Shown: in pieces, positions 26,518-35,746 of the stretch | How the letters are laid out: each line of letters begins with the position of its first letter | How positions within the stretch are numbered: position 1 is the stretch's first letter | NCBI RefSeq assembly: GCF_900108395.1 | Contig: NZ_FNXE01000002.1 | Span: forward strand, 62,001 to 126,000 | Length of the DNA: 64,000 bases | Origin: Paenimyroides marinum | GTDB taxonomy: Bacteria > Bacteroidota > Bacteroidia > Flavobacteriales > Flavobacteriaceae | Reading direction: 5' to 3' | Position numbers and translations under genes: made by a program | The notes under the pieces: model-generated | Database searches by the model: none | Told to the model about the DNA's origin: nothing | The model's input: the letters and a program-made list of their open reading frames with translations, nothing else

Positions 26518-27726
26518 TTAATCATTAACTTCTATAAAAGGATAATTTCCTAATTTTGGAGCCAGCTCTTTTGTCTTATACGCCAATTGTGAATTGTGGT
26601 TGTTAAAACAAATAATAGTAATGGTATCTTGTCTTAATGTTACATACGAAGTTTTGTTGCCACGCCACCAACCGTTGTGAAACGTGTAAAGATTTCCGTC
26701 GTTATTTTTAGGTTCCACCATTCGTATTGCCAATCCGTAATTATTAGATCCTGCTTTTTCGTAAGAATAACCTTTATACATCTGTGCTTTTAATGCCTTG
26801 CTGATGAATTTGTCTGAATACAACGCTTTGTCTAATTTTAACAGATCGCGTGCAGTGGTATAAATGTTTTTATCGCCATAAGTTCCGTCTAAATAATCCC
26901 AATGCATTTTTTGATTGTTTGCGTGATACGATTGGGTAACATTTTCTTTGTTTGATAAATTATCTAATACAAAAGTGTTGTGCATTTTCAATGGTTCTAA
27001 AACCAATTCTTTCATCGCATCTTGAAGCGATTTTTGAGTAATTTGTTCAACAATCAATGCCAGAATCACATAATTTGTATTGCTGTACGTAAAACGTGTA
27101 TCGGGTTTAAAATCAAGTTTAATATCTTTTGTTTCTAATAAATTTAAAACGTCTTTATTGGTTAGCGTGGTTTTGGTATCCCAAATACCCGGTTTTGCAG
27201 TAAAATGCCCATAATATGGTAAACCTGAACGATGACTTAAAAGCAAACGAACCGTAATGTCATCATAAGGAAACCCCGGTAAAATGGTATTTACTTTCTG
27301 ATCTAACGAAATTTTACCTGAATTTACCAAGCGTAAAACGGTAATTCCGGTAAATACTTTGCCTACCGATGCTACGTGCATGGGAGTTGAATCGTTTATT
27401 TTTTCTTTGTTCTGATAATTGGCATATCCCTGATAATCTTCATAAATAATTTCTCCGTTCTTGGCAACTAAAAACTGCCCCCAAAAGCTGCTGCCTCTGT
27501 TAATGCGGTTGTGATAAAAATTTTCAACAATCTCGCGGGTTTCTAATTTATACTTTGGTGTAACAGGATTAAATTTTACTTCAAAAGGTTCTTCGTCAAT
27601 TAATTTGCTTTTTTTATCTTTAATAACATCGCTTTTTTTTCGAATCATTTGTGCAATATCAAAATTTTTATCGCAAGATGTAAATACACTTGAAACAAGT
27701 AAAAGCGGTAGGAATATTTTTTTCAT
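26518..27726 (-). CDS. Class C beta-lactamase-related serine hydrolase, lipoprotein
   Basis: A 402-residue envelope protein with lipobox at C18 (VFTS-C). The beta-lactamase/transpeptidase domain shows the catalytic S120-V-G-K123 in MHVASVGKVFTG, the Y214-S-N motif in FTYSNTNY, and LLSHRSGLP, typical of penicillin-binding-protein-like esterases and D-aminopeptidases. The third motif (normally KTG or HxG) is probably HNG in FHNGWWRG. Whether it acts on peptidoglycan or esters is not clear. A -7 box TATATTTG (27751-27758, minus strand) lies 24 nt upstream, back to back with the menB promoter. Confidence 0.87.
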   Translation of the reverse strand: MKKIFLPLLLVSSVFTSCDKNFDIAQMIRKKSDVIKDKKSKLIDEEPFEVKFNPVTPKYKLETREIVENFYHNRINRGSSFWGQFLVAKNGEIIYEDYQGYANYQNKEKINDSTPMHVASVGKVFTGITVLRLVNSGKISLDQKVNTILPGFPYDDITVRLLLSHRSGLPYYGHFTAKPGIWDTKTTLTNKDVLNLLETKDIKLDFKPDTRFTYSNTNYVILALIVEQITQKSLQDAMKELVLEPLKMHNTFVLDNLSNKENVTQSYHANNQKMHWDYLDGTYGDKNIYTTARDLLKLDKALYSDKFISKALKAQMYKGYSYEKAGSNNYGLAIRMVEPKNNDGNLYTFHNGWWRGNKTSYVTLRQDTITIICFNNHNSQLAYKTKELAPKLGNYPFIEVND

Positions 27727-27750
27727 TATCTGAACTTACTTATACGGTAA

Positions 27751-27758
27751 CAAATATA
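27751..27758 (-). promoter_or_regulatory. -7 box of the serine hydrolase gene
   Basis: TATATTTG on the minus strand, 24 nt before the ATG at 27726. Confidence 0.5.
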
Positions 27759-27819
27759 ACGGATTTAATGATTTTTTAAAACATACCGATATGTTAATTT
27801 TTAAAAAGGTAAAAAAACG

Positions 27820-27827
27820 TATCTTTG
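27820..27827 (+). promoter_or_regulatory. -7 box deciding the menB start
   Basis: TATCTTTG, 23 nt before the ATG at 27851. It rules out the upstream in-frame ATG at 27791, which would lie before the transcription start. Confidence 0.6.
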
Positions 27828-27850
27828 GAAACTATTTAAAGAACAATACT

Positions 27851-28690
27851 ATGAGCGAAATAAATTGGCAAACTGCCATAGAATTTGAAGATATTACTTA
27901 TAAAAAATGTAACGGTGTGGCACGTATCGCTTTTAACCGACCTGAAGTTCGCAATGCGTTCCGTCCTAAAACAACATCTGAGTTGTTGCGTGCTTTTCAC
28001 GATGCACACGAAGATACTTCAATTGGTGTCATCCTTCTTTCGTCTGAAGGGCCTTCGCCTAAAGACGGAGTGTATTCTTTCTGTAGCGGTGGTGATCAGC
28101 GTGCCCGTGGTCATCAAGGATACGTAGGTGAAGATGGTTACCACCGATTGAATATTTTAGAGGTTCAACGATTAATCCGTTTTACACCCAAAGCTGTAAT
28201 TGCCGTAGTAAATGGTTGGGCTGTTGGTGGCGGTCACTCATTACACGTGGTATGTGATTTAACATTGGCAAGTAAAGAACATGCTATTTTTAAACAAACC
28301 GATGCCGATGTAACCAGTTTTGATGGCGGTTATGGTTCTGCGTATCTTGCCAAAATGGTTGGGCAGAAAAAAGCGCGTGAGATTTTCTTTTTAGGAAGAA
28401 ATTATTCTGCACAGGAAGCATACGAAATGGGAATGGTGAACGCTGTAATTCCGCATGATGATCTGGAACAAACAGCTTATGAATGGGCACAGGAAATTTT
28501 AGGAAAATCACCGATCTCGATAAAAATGTTGAAATTTGCAATGAATTTGACTGATGACGGAATGGTAGGGCAACAGGTCTTTGCAGGAGAAGCCACTCGT
28601 TTGGCATATATGAGCGATGAAGCCATTGAAGGAAGAAATGCCTTTTTAGAAAAACGCAAACCTAATTTCGATAAAAAATACATTCCATAA
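27851..28690 (+). CDS. menB: 1,4-dihydroxy-2-naphthoyl-CoA synthase MenB
   Basis: A 279-residue crotonase-fold enzyme closing the second ring of menaquinone from o-succinylbenzoyl-CoA. Marks are FNRPEVRNAFRPKT, the FCSGGDQRARG oxyanion loop and AVVNGWAVGGGHSLHVVCDL with the MenB-specific TDADVTSFDGGYGSAYLA segment carrying active-site D and Y. Menaquinone is the usual respiratory quinone of flavobacteria. The ATG at 27851 follows a -7 box; the longer in-frame ATG at 27791 lies upstream of it. No other men gene is adjacent. Confidence 0.95.
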   Translation: MSEINWQTAIEFEDITYKKCNGVARIAFNRPEVRNAFRPKTTSELLRAFHDAHEDTSIGVILLSSEGPSPKDGVYSFCSGGDQRARGHQGYVGEDGYHRLNILEVQRLIRFTPKAVIAVVNGWAVGGGHSLHVVCDLTLASKEHAIFKQTDADVTSFDGGYGSAYLAKMVGQKKAREIFFLGRNYSAQEAYEMGMVNAVIPHDDLEQTAYEWAQEILGKSPISIKMLKFAMNLTDDGMVGQQVFAGEATRLAYMSDEAIEGRNAFLEKRKPNFDKKYIP

Positions 28691-28721
28691 AAAAATGAAG
28701 ACTTTTTAGTCTTCATTTTTT
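28691..28721. terminator. Bidirectional terminator between menB and the next gene
   Basis: Stem AAAAATGAAGACT / AGTCTTCATTTTT with a TTTT loop. The stop codon of the convergent 102-residue gene lies within it. Confidence 0.8.
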
Positions 28722-29014
28722 CTATCATCAATTTCGAGTTTTAGCAGAATCTTGGCAGTTTCGTTTTCGGCAAAAGATAAATTACCAGCCACAAAAACAC
28801 CACGTTCACCACTATCAAAATTTTTAATGCCGTAAACAGTGGCTTCGTCATCAGGATTACTCATTCCTTCATATCGATAAATTTCCACAATCTCAAAATT
28901 GTTAGGCTTTTCTAAAATTTGTTTTTCTTCCACATTAAAATCGATCGTAAAGCCTTTATTTTTTAATTCTTCTAATGCCTTTTCAACTGTGGCATAATGA
29001 TACATTTTTTTCAT
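28706..29014 (-). CDS. Small conserved-type protein, function unknown
   Basis: A 102-residue soluble alpha/beta protein. [24 protein letters not shown] and [25 protein letters not shown] suggest a small domain that I recall in Bacteroidota genomes, often mislabelled as phosphoribosylpyrophosphate synthetase although it lacks that enzyme's motifs. No catalytic signature is visible, so no function is given. Two ATGs lie three codons apart; the upstream one is used. It is convergent with menB and divergent from the cvfB-like gene. Confidence 0.65.
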   Translation of the reverse strand: MKKMYHYATVEKALEELKNKGFTIDFNVEEKQILEKPNNFEIVEIYRYEGMSNPDDEATVYGIKNFDSGERGVFVAGNLSFAENETAKILLKLEIDDRKNED

Positions 29015-29102
29015 AGTATAAAAATTTTACTTTAAATTTACTAATAAAATTTTTTAGATGGAGTTAAATTATCATAAAATACAATCCAAACTTTTTTGTT
29101 TG

Positions 29103-29110
29103 TACTTTTG
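29103..29110 (+). promoter_or_regulatory. -7 box of the cvfB-like gene
   Basis: TACTTTTG, 14 nt before the first ATG (29125) and 17 before the second (29128). Confidence 0.5.
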
Positions 29111-29124
29111 TAAAAAATAAAATT

Positions 29125-29952
29125 ATGATGACTGTAGGAACTTTTAATACGTTAACCATTTCAAGACGAACAAATATTGGACTCTATTTAACTGATGGAA
29201 CGCAAGATGTGCTTTTACCTAAAAAATATTTACCTCAATATTTTGAAATTGGCGACGAAATAGAGGTTTTTATTTATCTCGATCACGAAGAACGTTTGGT
29301 TGCTACAACTATTGAACCCTATATTTTTTTAAACGAATTTGCTCTTTTAAAGGTTAATTATATAAATGATTTTGGTGCGTTTATGGATTGGGGCTTAGAA
29401 AAAGATTTGTTTGTACCGTTTAGAGAACAGGCCCGACCAATGAGCGTGGGCAAATATTATATGGTTTATATGTATTTGGATGAAAAAACAAACCGTTTGG
29501 TGGGGTCATCAAAATTAAACCAGTTTTTAAGTAATGATGAAATAACGGTTAAAACAGGAGAAGAAGTAGATTTAATTGTTTCTCATATAACCGAAGCCGG
29601 CATTAACGTAATCATTAACGAAAAACACAAAGGATTGATGTATCAGAATGAGGTTTTTGAAGATTTTAGAACAGGCGATCGCATTATTGGATATATTAAA
29701 AATATTCGTCCGGATGGAAAAATCGATGTTTCCAGAACAAAGATAGGTTTTGATAAAATTTCTGATACTGCATCAAAAATTCTTTTTGAACTTGAGGCAA
29801 ACAATGGATTTTTAGGATTAAGCGATAAAAGCCATCCCGATGAAATTAAGACCGTTTTGGGAATGAGTAAAAAAACGTTTAAGCAAACTGTTGGGGTGCT
29901 GTATAAAGAGCGAAAAATTTTGATAAAAGATAACGGTATCTATAAATTATAA
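29125..29952 (+). CDS. CvfB-type S1 RNA-binding protein
   Basis: A 275-residue cytosolic protein of the CvfB family: three S1-type beta-barrels followed by a winged-helix end. The second S1 domain has VNYINDFGAFMDWGLEKDLFVPF, the third VDLIVSHITEAGINVIINEKHKGLMYQNE, and the C-terminal GLSDKSHPDEIKTVLGMSKKTFKQTVG is the winged-helix signature. In Staphylococcus CvfB affects virulence gene expression through RNA; the role here is unknown. Either of two adjacent ATGs may be used. Preceded closely by a -7 box. Confidence 0.85.
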   Translation: MMTVGTFNTLTISRRTNIGLYLTDGTQDVLLPKKYLPQYFEIGDEIEVFIYLDHEERLVATTIEPYIFLNEFALLKVNYINDFGAFMDWGLEKDLFVPFREQARPMSVGKYYMVYMYLDEKTNRLVGSSKLNQFLSNDEITVKTGEEVDLIVSHITEAGINVIINEKHKGLMYQNEVFEDFRTGDRIIGYIKNIRPDGKIDVSRTKIGFDKISDTASKILFELEANNGFLGLSDKSHPDEIKTVLGMSKKTFKQTVGVLYKERKILIKDNGIYKL

Positions 29953-30017
29953 CGTTAAAAATTTCATAATATAAATTTTATATCTTACATTTATAAGGAA
30001 TTATAAAATAAAATGTT

Positions 30018-30389
30018 ATGAAAAAGATTTTACTATTGATTTGTACTCCAATTTTATTTTTAGCGTGCAATAAAAAAAGCGATTGTGATGAACTAAAGGG
30101 ATCTTACAGTACCTTTGTTGAAGCTCGTAAAGAAATAACAAAAGCAAATTATCCTGTAAAAAAAATACAGTCAACTCCGGAAAGTTCTTGGATTAAGCGT
30201 ATAGAATATTACAGCTGCAACGAAAAAGAAGGGTATTTGATTATTTATACCACACGTTCAGAAGAATATATTCATGCAAAAGTGCCTGTTTCGGTTTGGG
30301 AAGAACTGTCAACCTCATCATCAAAAGGTTCTTACTATAACATGCACATTATAAATCGTTATCCGTTTAATTTAAAGCCGGCAGCGTAA
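30018..30389 (+). CDS. KTSC-domain lipoprotein
   Basis: A 123-residue protein with a lipoprotein signal ending at C17 (LFLA-C). The mature part has the KTSC domain layout: STPESSWIKRIEYY, a strand pair with EGYLIIYTT, the VPVSVWEEL helix and SSKGSYYNMHIINRYP. KTSC domains usually occur in small cytosolic proteins or at the end of lysyl-tRNA-synthetase-like and phage-related proteins; here the domain is exported. Function unknown. Alone in its transcript as far as can be seen. Confidence 0.75.
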   Translation: MKKILLLICTPILFLACNKKSDCDELKGSYSTFVEARKEITKANYPVKKIQSTPESSWIKRIEYYSCNEKEGYLIIYTTRSEEYIHAKVPVSVWEELSTSSSKGSYYNMHIINRYPFNLKPAA

Positions 30390-30424
30390 ATGGTATATTA
30401 ATTGTGTATGATTATATGTAATAT

Positions 30425-30454
30425 TTTGTTTAGATGAATATTCCATTAAATTTG
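30425..30454 (+). promoter_or_regulatory. Promoter of the 275-residue secreted protein gene
   Basis: TTTG, 18-nt spacer, TAAATTTG (30447-30454), 19 nt before the ATG at 30474. Good match to the Bacteroidota pattern. Confidence 0.6.
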
Positions 30455-30473
30455 TACAACAATAATTTACTTA

Positions 30474-31301
30474 ATGAAAAAATACCTACTGGCACTTTTT
30501 ATGCTGCTTTTTTTAAATTCATGGAACGCACAGGCTCAAATAGAAGATACCGATTTAGAAGAATTGGTAATTGACAAGCTTTCGCGTGCCAATATTGTGG
30601 AAATCATTAAAAAAGTACGCAATCAAATGTATAACAATTATGTACAGGATAATTATCATTATCTGGTATCACATCAGGCAAGTATGAACGACAGTACCAA
30701 ATTACTAAACTCACAAGTAATGTACGATGTTGTCATAAACCTGAAAAACAAAAAGATTATTAAAAGTGTTATTGACGACAAGAACAATAAAACGGTTATG
30801 GATACACTTTTTTTTAATCGATACACAGGCAACGATTCGCCTGTTTATTGGTTAACCGAAGTAGTTATCAGAAAATACGTAAATGTTCCTGAACTTGATT
30901 TTTTCAATAAATTTAAAGATTATTCTTTTGAACGCAAAAGAACCAAAGATGGACAATATGTTATAGAATTTTATTCAGACCAGTTTTATGAAGGCTATTT
31001 TCAGTACGACAGTAAATTCAATTTAAAAAAAATGGAATTCGAATTGTTAAAACCCTATGTGATAGATCACAGCCAATCAAAAAACGGAAAGGCGATGTTT
31101 GAGAAAAACTGGGTTTATACAAAAGAAAAAGTAGCTATTGTGTTTAAAACCAATCAAGAAGGTAAAAATTATATTGATGAGTTAAAAGCTTTTGAAGAAA
31201 TTCAGGATTATAATTTTACGAGATTCGACTCACAAGGAAAAGTAATTATAAAAGATGAAGATCTTAATTTTAAATCAAATTTAGTATTTAAGAAAATGTA
31301 G
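30474..31301 (+). CDS. Secreted protein, function unknown
   Basis: A 275-residue protein with a signal peptide ending near AQAQ (about residue 22) and no further membrane segments. The mature part has alternating short strands (VMYDVVINLKNKKIIKS, GYFQYDSKFNLKKMEFELL) suggesting a beta-rich periplasmic fold, and a Lys-rich C-terminus. I do not recognise a family. It has its own promoter and a good terminator downstream. Confidence 0.7.
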   Translation: MKKYLLALFMLLFLNSWNAQAQIEDTDLEELVIDKLSRANIVEIIKKVRNQMYNNYVQDNYHYLVSHQASMNDSTKLLNSQVMYDVVINLKNKKIIKSVIDDKNNKTVMDTLFFNRYTGNDSPVYWLTEVVIRKYVNVPELDFFNKFKDYSFERKRTKDGQYVIEFYSDQFYEGYFQYDSKFNLKKMEFELLKPYVIDHSQSKNGKAMFEKNWVYTKEKVAIVFKTNQEGKNYIDELKAFEEIQDYNFTRFDSQGKVIIKDEDLNFKSNLVFKKM

Positions 31302-31332
31302 TACTGCTACATCTATAAGAAACATTTTAAAC

Positions 31333-31361
31333 AGGTTGCTTTTGGGCAACCTTTCTTTTTA
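31333..31361 (+). terminator. Terminator after the secreted protein gene
   Basis: Perfect 7-bp stem AGGTTGC / GCAACCT with a six-base loop and a T-rich run. Confidence 0.8.
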
Positions 31362-31374
31362 TATTTTTAAAAGA

Positions 31375-31407
31375 TTTGATGTTCTATAATTTAATAACGT
31401 ATTTTTG
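31375..31407 (+). promoter_or_regulatory. Promoter of the ABC-F gene
   Basis: TTTG, 21-nt spacer, TATTTTTG (31400-31407), 20 nt before the ATG at 31428. Confidence 0.65.
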
Positions 31408-31427
31408 TTTTTCAATAAAATATAATA

Positions 31428-33290
31428 ATGAATTACCTTTCAGTAGAAAATATATCCAAATCGTTCGGTGCACGTACCATGTTTGAAAACGTATCGTTCG
31501 GTATCAATAAAGACCAGAAAATTGCGTTTGTTGCCAAAAACGGAACCGGTAAAACCACCATTTTAAACATTATTACAGGAAACGATTTTCCCGATACCGG
31601 TCAGGTGGTTATGCGTAAAGGCATCCGCATGGAATTTTTACCTCAAAATCCTGATTTGCAAGACGAATTAACCATTGAGGAAAGCATTTTTGCTTCGGAT
31701 AACGAGACTTTAAAAGTCATTGAACGCTATGAAAAGGCTTTGGAAAACATCGATGATCAGGACGAATACCAAAAGGCCTTTGAACAAATGGATATTCACA
31801 ATGCCTGGGATTTTGAAACACAGTACAAACAAATCCTTTTTAAATTAAAGCTGGAGGATTTAAAACTGAAAGTAAAAAATCTTTCTGGTGGACAGCGCAA
31901 ACGCCTGGCGTTGGCAATTATCTTGATTAATAAACCCGATTTGCTGATTTTAGACGAGCCTACCAACCACCTTGATTTAGAAATGATTGAATGGCTGGAA
32001 GATTATTTTGCCAAAGAAAGCATTACGTTGTTTATGGTAACACATGACCGCTTTTTTCTGGAACGTGTGTGCAATGAAATTATTGAATTAGACAACGGAA
32101 AAATCTATCAGTACAAAGGCAATTATTCCTATTATTTACAAAAGAAAGAAGAACGGATTGCATCGGAAAATGCCTCAATAGATAAAGCAAAAAACCTGTT
32201 TGTAAAAGAATTAGACTGGATGCGCCGCCAACCCAAAGCACGTACAACCAAATCAAAATCCCGTCAGGACGATTTTTACGTGATTAAAGAAAAAGCCCAT
32301 TCGCGCCGTAAAGAACATCAGTTAGAGCTGGAAATAAATATGGAACGTATGGGGTCAAAAATCATTGAACTACACAACGTTTCTTTGTCGTTTAATGATA
32401 AAATCATTTTACAAAACTTTAATTATCTGTTTAACCGTGGCGAACGCATTGGGATTATTGGCAAAAACGGAACGGGGAAATCTACTTTTTTAAACATTCT
32501 TACCAAAACGCTTCAGCCCGATTCGGGTAAAGTGGTTATTGGTGATACCATTAAGGTTGGATATTATACGCAAAGTGGCATTAACCCGAAACCCGAGCAA
32601 AAAGTCATTGACATTATTAAAGAATACGGCGAATACATTCCGCTGACTAAAGGACGAACCATTTCAGCAGGTCAATTGCTGGAACGTTTTTTATTTGACC
32701 GTAAAAAACAACACGATTTTGTGGAAAAATTGAGTGGTGGCGAATTGAAACGCCTGTATTTATGTACAGTGTTGATTCAGAATCCAAACTTCTTGATTCT
32801 CGACGAGCCTACGAACGACTTAGATATTGTAACATTAAACGTGTTAGAGAATTTTCTTTTGGATTATCCCGGTTGTTTGCTGGTGGTTTCGCACGACCGA
32901 TATTTTATGGATAAAATTGTAGATCACCTGTTTGTTTTCAGAGGACAAGGTGAGATTGAAGATTTCCCGGGGAACTATTCCGATTTCAGAATTTACGAGG
33001 ATTCCGTAGAACCTGTAAAAGATGATGCGCCGAAAGAAAAAGTCAATTGGAAAGAAAACCAGCCTAAAAAAGCAGGGCTGAGTTTCAACGAGCAAAAAGA
33101 ATTTTCTAAAATAGAACGCGAAATAAAAGATCTGGAATATAAGAAAAAACAAATCGAAGAGGAGTTTTCGAAAGGTTCTGTTTCTGATGATAAAATCCAG
33201 CAAAAAGCAGACGAACTGCAAAAAATCATTCAAAATTTAGAAGAAAAAGAAGAACGCTGGTTTGAATTATCGGCAAAAATGGAAGAGTAG
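31428..33290 (+). CDS. ABC-F family ATPase (Uup-like)
   Basis: A 620-residue cytosolic protein with two ABC ATPase domains and no membrane segments. Domain 1 has Walker A AKNGTGKT (36-43) and LSGGQRKRL; domain 2 has GKNGTGKS (near 344) and LSGGELKRL, each with LILDEPTN-type Walker B. The linker between them (about 240-310) is basic and the C-terminal 80 residues form a coiled coil, as in Uup. ABC-F proteins act on ribosomes or DNA rather than transport. The first P-loop has A-K in place of the usual G-x start, which may be a minor variant. Confidence 0.9.
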   Translation: MNYLSVENISKSFGARTMFENVSFGINKDQKIAFVAKNGTGKTTILNIITGNDFPDTGQVVMRKGIRMEFLPQNPDLQDELTIEESIFASDNETLKVIERYEKALENIDDQDEYQKAFEQMDIHNAWDFETQYKQILFKLKLEDLKLKVKNLSGGQRKRLALAIILINKPDLLILDEPTNHLDLEMIEWLEDYFAKESITLFMVTHDRFFLERVCNEIIELDNGKIYQYKGNYSYYLQKKEERIASENASIDKAKNLFVKELDWMRRQPKARTTKSKSRQDDFYVIKEKAHSRRKEHQLELEINMERMGSKIIELHNVSLSFNDKIILQNFNYLFNRGERIGIIGKNGTGKSTFLNILTKTLQPDSGKVVIGDTIKVGYYTQSGINPKPEQKVIDIIKEYGEYIPLTKGRTISAGQLLERFLFDRKKQHDFVEKLSGGELKRLYLCTVLIQNPNFLILDEPTNDLDIVTLNVLENFLLDYPGCLLVVSHDRYFMDKIVDHLFVFRGQGEIEDFPGNYSDFRIYEDSVEPVKDDAPKEKVNWKENQPKKAGLSFNEQKEFSKIEREIKDLEYKKKQIEEEFSKGSVSDDKIQQKADELQKIIQNLEEKEERWFELSAKMEE

Positions 33291-33313
33291 TTTGATAATT
33301 ACCTTGTAAAGCT

Positions 33314-33360
33314 AAAAAAATAACAACAAACAGCTAATTTAAATACCCGTTGTTATTTTT
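33314..33360. terminator. Possible bidirectional terminator between ABC-F gene and meaB
   Basis: Inverted repeat AAAAATAACAAC / GTTGTTATTTTT with a long (21-nt) loop that contains the meaB stop codon. Confidence 0.5.
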
Positions 33361-34442
33361 GCATACAGTGCTAACAATTCAGAAGCGGCTACAAACGGCG
33401 ATTTTTCGTTGTTTTGTACCGCTTTTTCTTCTTGTGATAAAGCATCAGCTATGACATTGTTCTGATAAAAATTTAAAAGCAATTGTTCATTAATGGTTTC
33501 TTTTAACCAATACGCATTTTGATTATTGCGGTTGTTTTCAAAATATCCGTTTTCTTTTGTCAACGAAAAATAATTTTCTAACAGTTGCCAGACTTCTTCA
33601 ATTCCTTGATTGTAAAAAGCACTTGCCAGCAACACTTTTGGCTGCCATTTAGAATCTTTTAAAGGAAATAAATGCAATGCCCGGTTAATGTCTAGTTTGG
33701 CATTTCGGGCTCGTTCTAAATTATCGCCATCGGCTTTGTTGATAATTACCGCATCGGCCATTTCCATAATCCCCCGTTTTATCCCTTGTAACTCATCGCC
33801 TGCACCGGCTAAATTAAGCAGTAGAAAAAAATCGGTCATACTGTGAACGGCAGTTTCGCTTTGTCCCACGCCAACGGTTTCTATCAAAACGGTATCAAAT
33901 CCACAGGCTTCACATAAAATAATGCTTTCGCGGGTTTTTCTTGAAACACCTCCCAAACTTTTGCCCGATGCCGACGGACGAATAAAGGCATTTTTGTTTT
34001 TTACCAGATCCTCCATACGTGTTTTATCCCCCAAAATACTCCCTCTGCTAATTGAACTACTGGGATCAATCGCCAAAACAGCTACTTTTTTGCCAATAGC
34101 TGTTAAATACGTTCCAAAAGCTTCAATAAACGTGCTTTTTCCCACACCGGGAACGCCGGTGATACCAATTCTAACCGATTTATTTGCATAAGGTAAACAC
34201 GATTGAATAATTTGGTGTGCTTGTTGCTGATGCATCGTATTGGTACTTTCAATCAAGGTAATGGCTTTGCTTAACGAAGGAATATCTCCTTGTAACAATT
34301 TTTGAATCAAAGCATCTGTATCCAAAGGTGCTCTTCTGAATTTTTGAATGTTCCGGATAGAATCCTGATTGATGAAATCGGGTTGCGAAATTCCTTCTAC
34401 TTCGTTTAAAGATTTTTTATGTGGATGTTTTTGGTTCGGCAT
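33339..34442 (-). CDS. meaB: Methylmalonyl-CoA mutase-associated GTPase MeaB
   Basis: A 367-residue P-loop GTPase of the MeaB/ArgK family, which loads and protects B12-dependent methylmalonyl-CoA mutase. Walker A GVPGVGKS is at 96-103, then AIDPSSSISRGSILGDKTRM, IETVGVGQSE (switch/Walker B) and the NKADGDN guanine motif. The ATG at 34442 is used; an in-frame TTG upstream at 34460 is next to the -7 box TAAGTTTG (34458-34465, minus strand). The mutase genes are not in the window, but a PduO adenosyltransferase lies 10 kb away. Confidence 0.94.
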   Translation of the reverse strand: MPNQKHPHKKSLNEVEGISQPDFINQDSIRNIQKFRRAPLDTDALIQKLLQGDIPSLSKAITLIESTNTMHQQQAHQIIQSCLPYANKSVRIGITGVPGVGKSTFIEAFGTYLTAIGKKVAVLAIDPSSSISRGSILGDKTRMEDLVKNKNAFIRPSASGKSLGGVSRKTRESIILCEACGFDTVLIETVGVGQSETAVHSMTDFFLLLNLAGAGDELQGIKRGIMEMADAVIINKADGDNLERARNAKLDINRALHLFPLKDSKWQPKVLLASAFYNQGIEEVWQLLENYFSLTKENGYFENNRNNQNAYWLKETINEQLLLNFYQNNVIADALSQEEKAVQNNEKSPFVAASELLALYAKITTGI

Positions 34443-34457
34443 AATCAATCGTTTCAA

Positions 34458-34465
34458 CAAACTTA
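34458..34465 (-). promoter_or_regulatory. -7 box deciding the meaB start
   Basis: TAAGTTTG on the minus strand, exactly 15 nt before the ATG at 34442. Its last three bases form an in-frame TTG that could be mistaken for the start. Confidence 0.55.
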
Positions 34466-34507
34466 CAAAATACTTATAAAATGTAAGCTCAATTGTTAGG
34501 GTTTAAG

Positions 34508-34515
34508 TAAATTTG
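34508..34515 (+). promoter_or_regulatory. -7 box of the Fsr-like MFS gene
   Basis: TAAATTTG, 16 nt before the ATG at 34532; divergent from the meaB promoter. Confidence 0.5.
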
Positions 34516-34531
34516 TGCTACTAATTTTTAA

Positions 34532-35746
34532 ATGAAGATGTCAACAATAAAAACTTCGGGCGTACAAAAACCGGTTTACGCCATTTTAATCGCAATTAGT
34601 GCAGCACATTTACTGAACGATTTACTGCAAGCGGTTATTCCGGCAATTTATCCAAAATTAGAAGCTAAATACGATTTAACTTTTGCTCAAGTGGGAATGA
34701 TTACGCTTTGTTACCAATTAGCAGCATCGATTTTTCAACCGGTTGTGGGAGCTTATACCGATAAAAATCCAAAGCCGTATTCGCAGATTTTCGGAATGCT
34801 TTTTACGATGGCGGGGATTGCTTTACTGGCGTATGCACCTAATTATGAAATGATATTGGTTTCGGTTATTTTGGTAGGAATCGGTTCGTCGATCTTTCAC
34901 CCTGAATCTTCACGCGTTGCGTTTATGGCATCAAACGGAAGACGGAGTTTTGCCCAATCGGTTTTTCAAATAGGAGGGAATACCGGAACGGCCTTGGCTC
35001 CGCTTTTAATAGCCTGGATTGTTTTACCAAACGGGCAATTATATATTTTATGGTTTGTTGGTTTTGCAATTATGGCACAGATTGTACTGGCATACATTGC
35101 CAAATGGTACAAAAACAGACTAAAAATCGCCTCACGATCAACCAAAAAGGTTATTCAGGTGCCCGATTTATCTGCCTTTAAAATCAATTCGGCAATTGGG
35201 ATATTATTGGTTCTTATCTTTTCCAAGTACTTTTACGTGGCAAGCATTACCAGTTATTTTCAGTTTTATACCATGGATAAATTTGGATTAAACGAAGTAC
35301 AGGCACAGGTTTATTTGTTCTATTTCTTAATATCAGTTGCTGTAGGAACGTTATTAGGTGGAATTTTTGGAGACCGTTTCGGGCGTAAATACGTAATCTG
35401 GTTTTCGGTATTGGGTGCAGCACCGTTTACATTAGCATTGCCGTATGTAGATTTACATTTAACCGGAATTTTAATCGTAATCATTGGCTTGATTATTTCA
35501 TCGGCATTTCCATCGATTTTGGTTTATGCACAAGAATTACTACCAAAGAAATTAGGAATGGTTTCGGGCTTGTTTTACGGTTTTGCTTTTGGAATGGGAG
35601 GAGTTGGATCGGCTGTTTTAGGGATTTTAATCGATGAATATAAAATTGAATATGTTTATCATCTTTGTTCTTATTTACCGTTAATTGGTATCATAGCGTA
35701 TTTCCTTCCGAATATGAAGAAAATAAAATATAAAGATGCAGAATAA
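34532..35746 (+). CDS. MFS transporter, fosmidomycin-resistance (Fsr) type
   Basis: A 404-residue inner-membrane transporter with twelve predicted helices. GIGSSIFHPESSRVAF and FGDRFGRK are family signatures; Fsr proteins typically carry the FHPE motif after helix 4. Members export drugs such as fosmidomycin or small metabolites. Two ATGs lie two codons apart; the upstream one is used. Its end overlaps the next gene by 11 bases, so the secreted protein that follows is probably cotranscribed. Confidence 0.85.
   Translation: MKMSTIKTSGVQKPVYAILIAISAAHLLNDLLQAVIPAIYPKLEAKYDLTFAQVGMITLCYQLAASIFQPVVGAYTDKNPKPYSQIFGMLFTMAGIALLAYAPNYEMILVSVILVGIGSSIFHPESSRVAFMASNGRRSFAQSVFQIGGNTGTALAPLLIAWIVLPNGQLYILWFVGFAIMAQIVLAYIAKWYKNRLKIASRSTKKVIQVPDLSAFKINSAIGILLVLIFSKYFYVASITSYFQFYTMDKFGLNEVQAQVYLFYFLISVAVGTLLGGIFGDRFGRKYVIWFSVLGAAPFTLALPYVDLHLTGILIVIIGLIISSAFPSILVYAQELLPKKLGMVSGLFYGFAFGMGGVGSAVLGILIDEYKIEYVYHLCSYLPLIGIIAYFLPNMKKIKYKDAE

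Noticed and set aside
32844..33233. Minus-strand open frames within the ABC-F coiled-coil region
   Set aside because: Shadow frames of a strongly supported gene; hydrophobic Phe-rich translation is typical of antisense to Lys/Glu-rich coding sequence.
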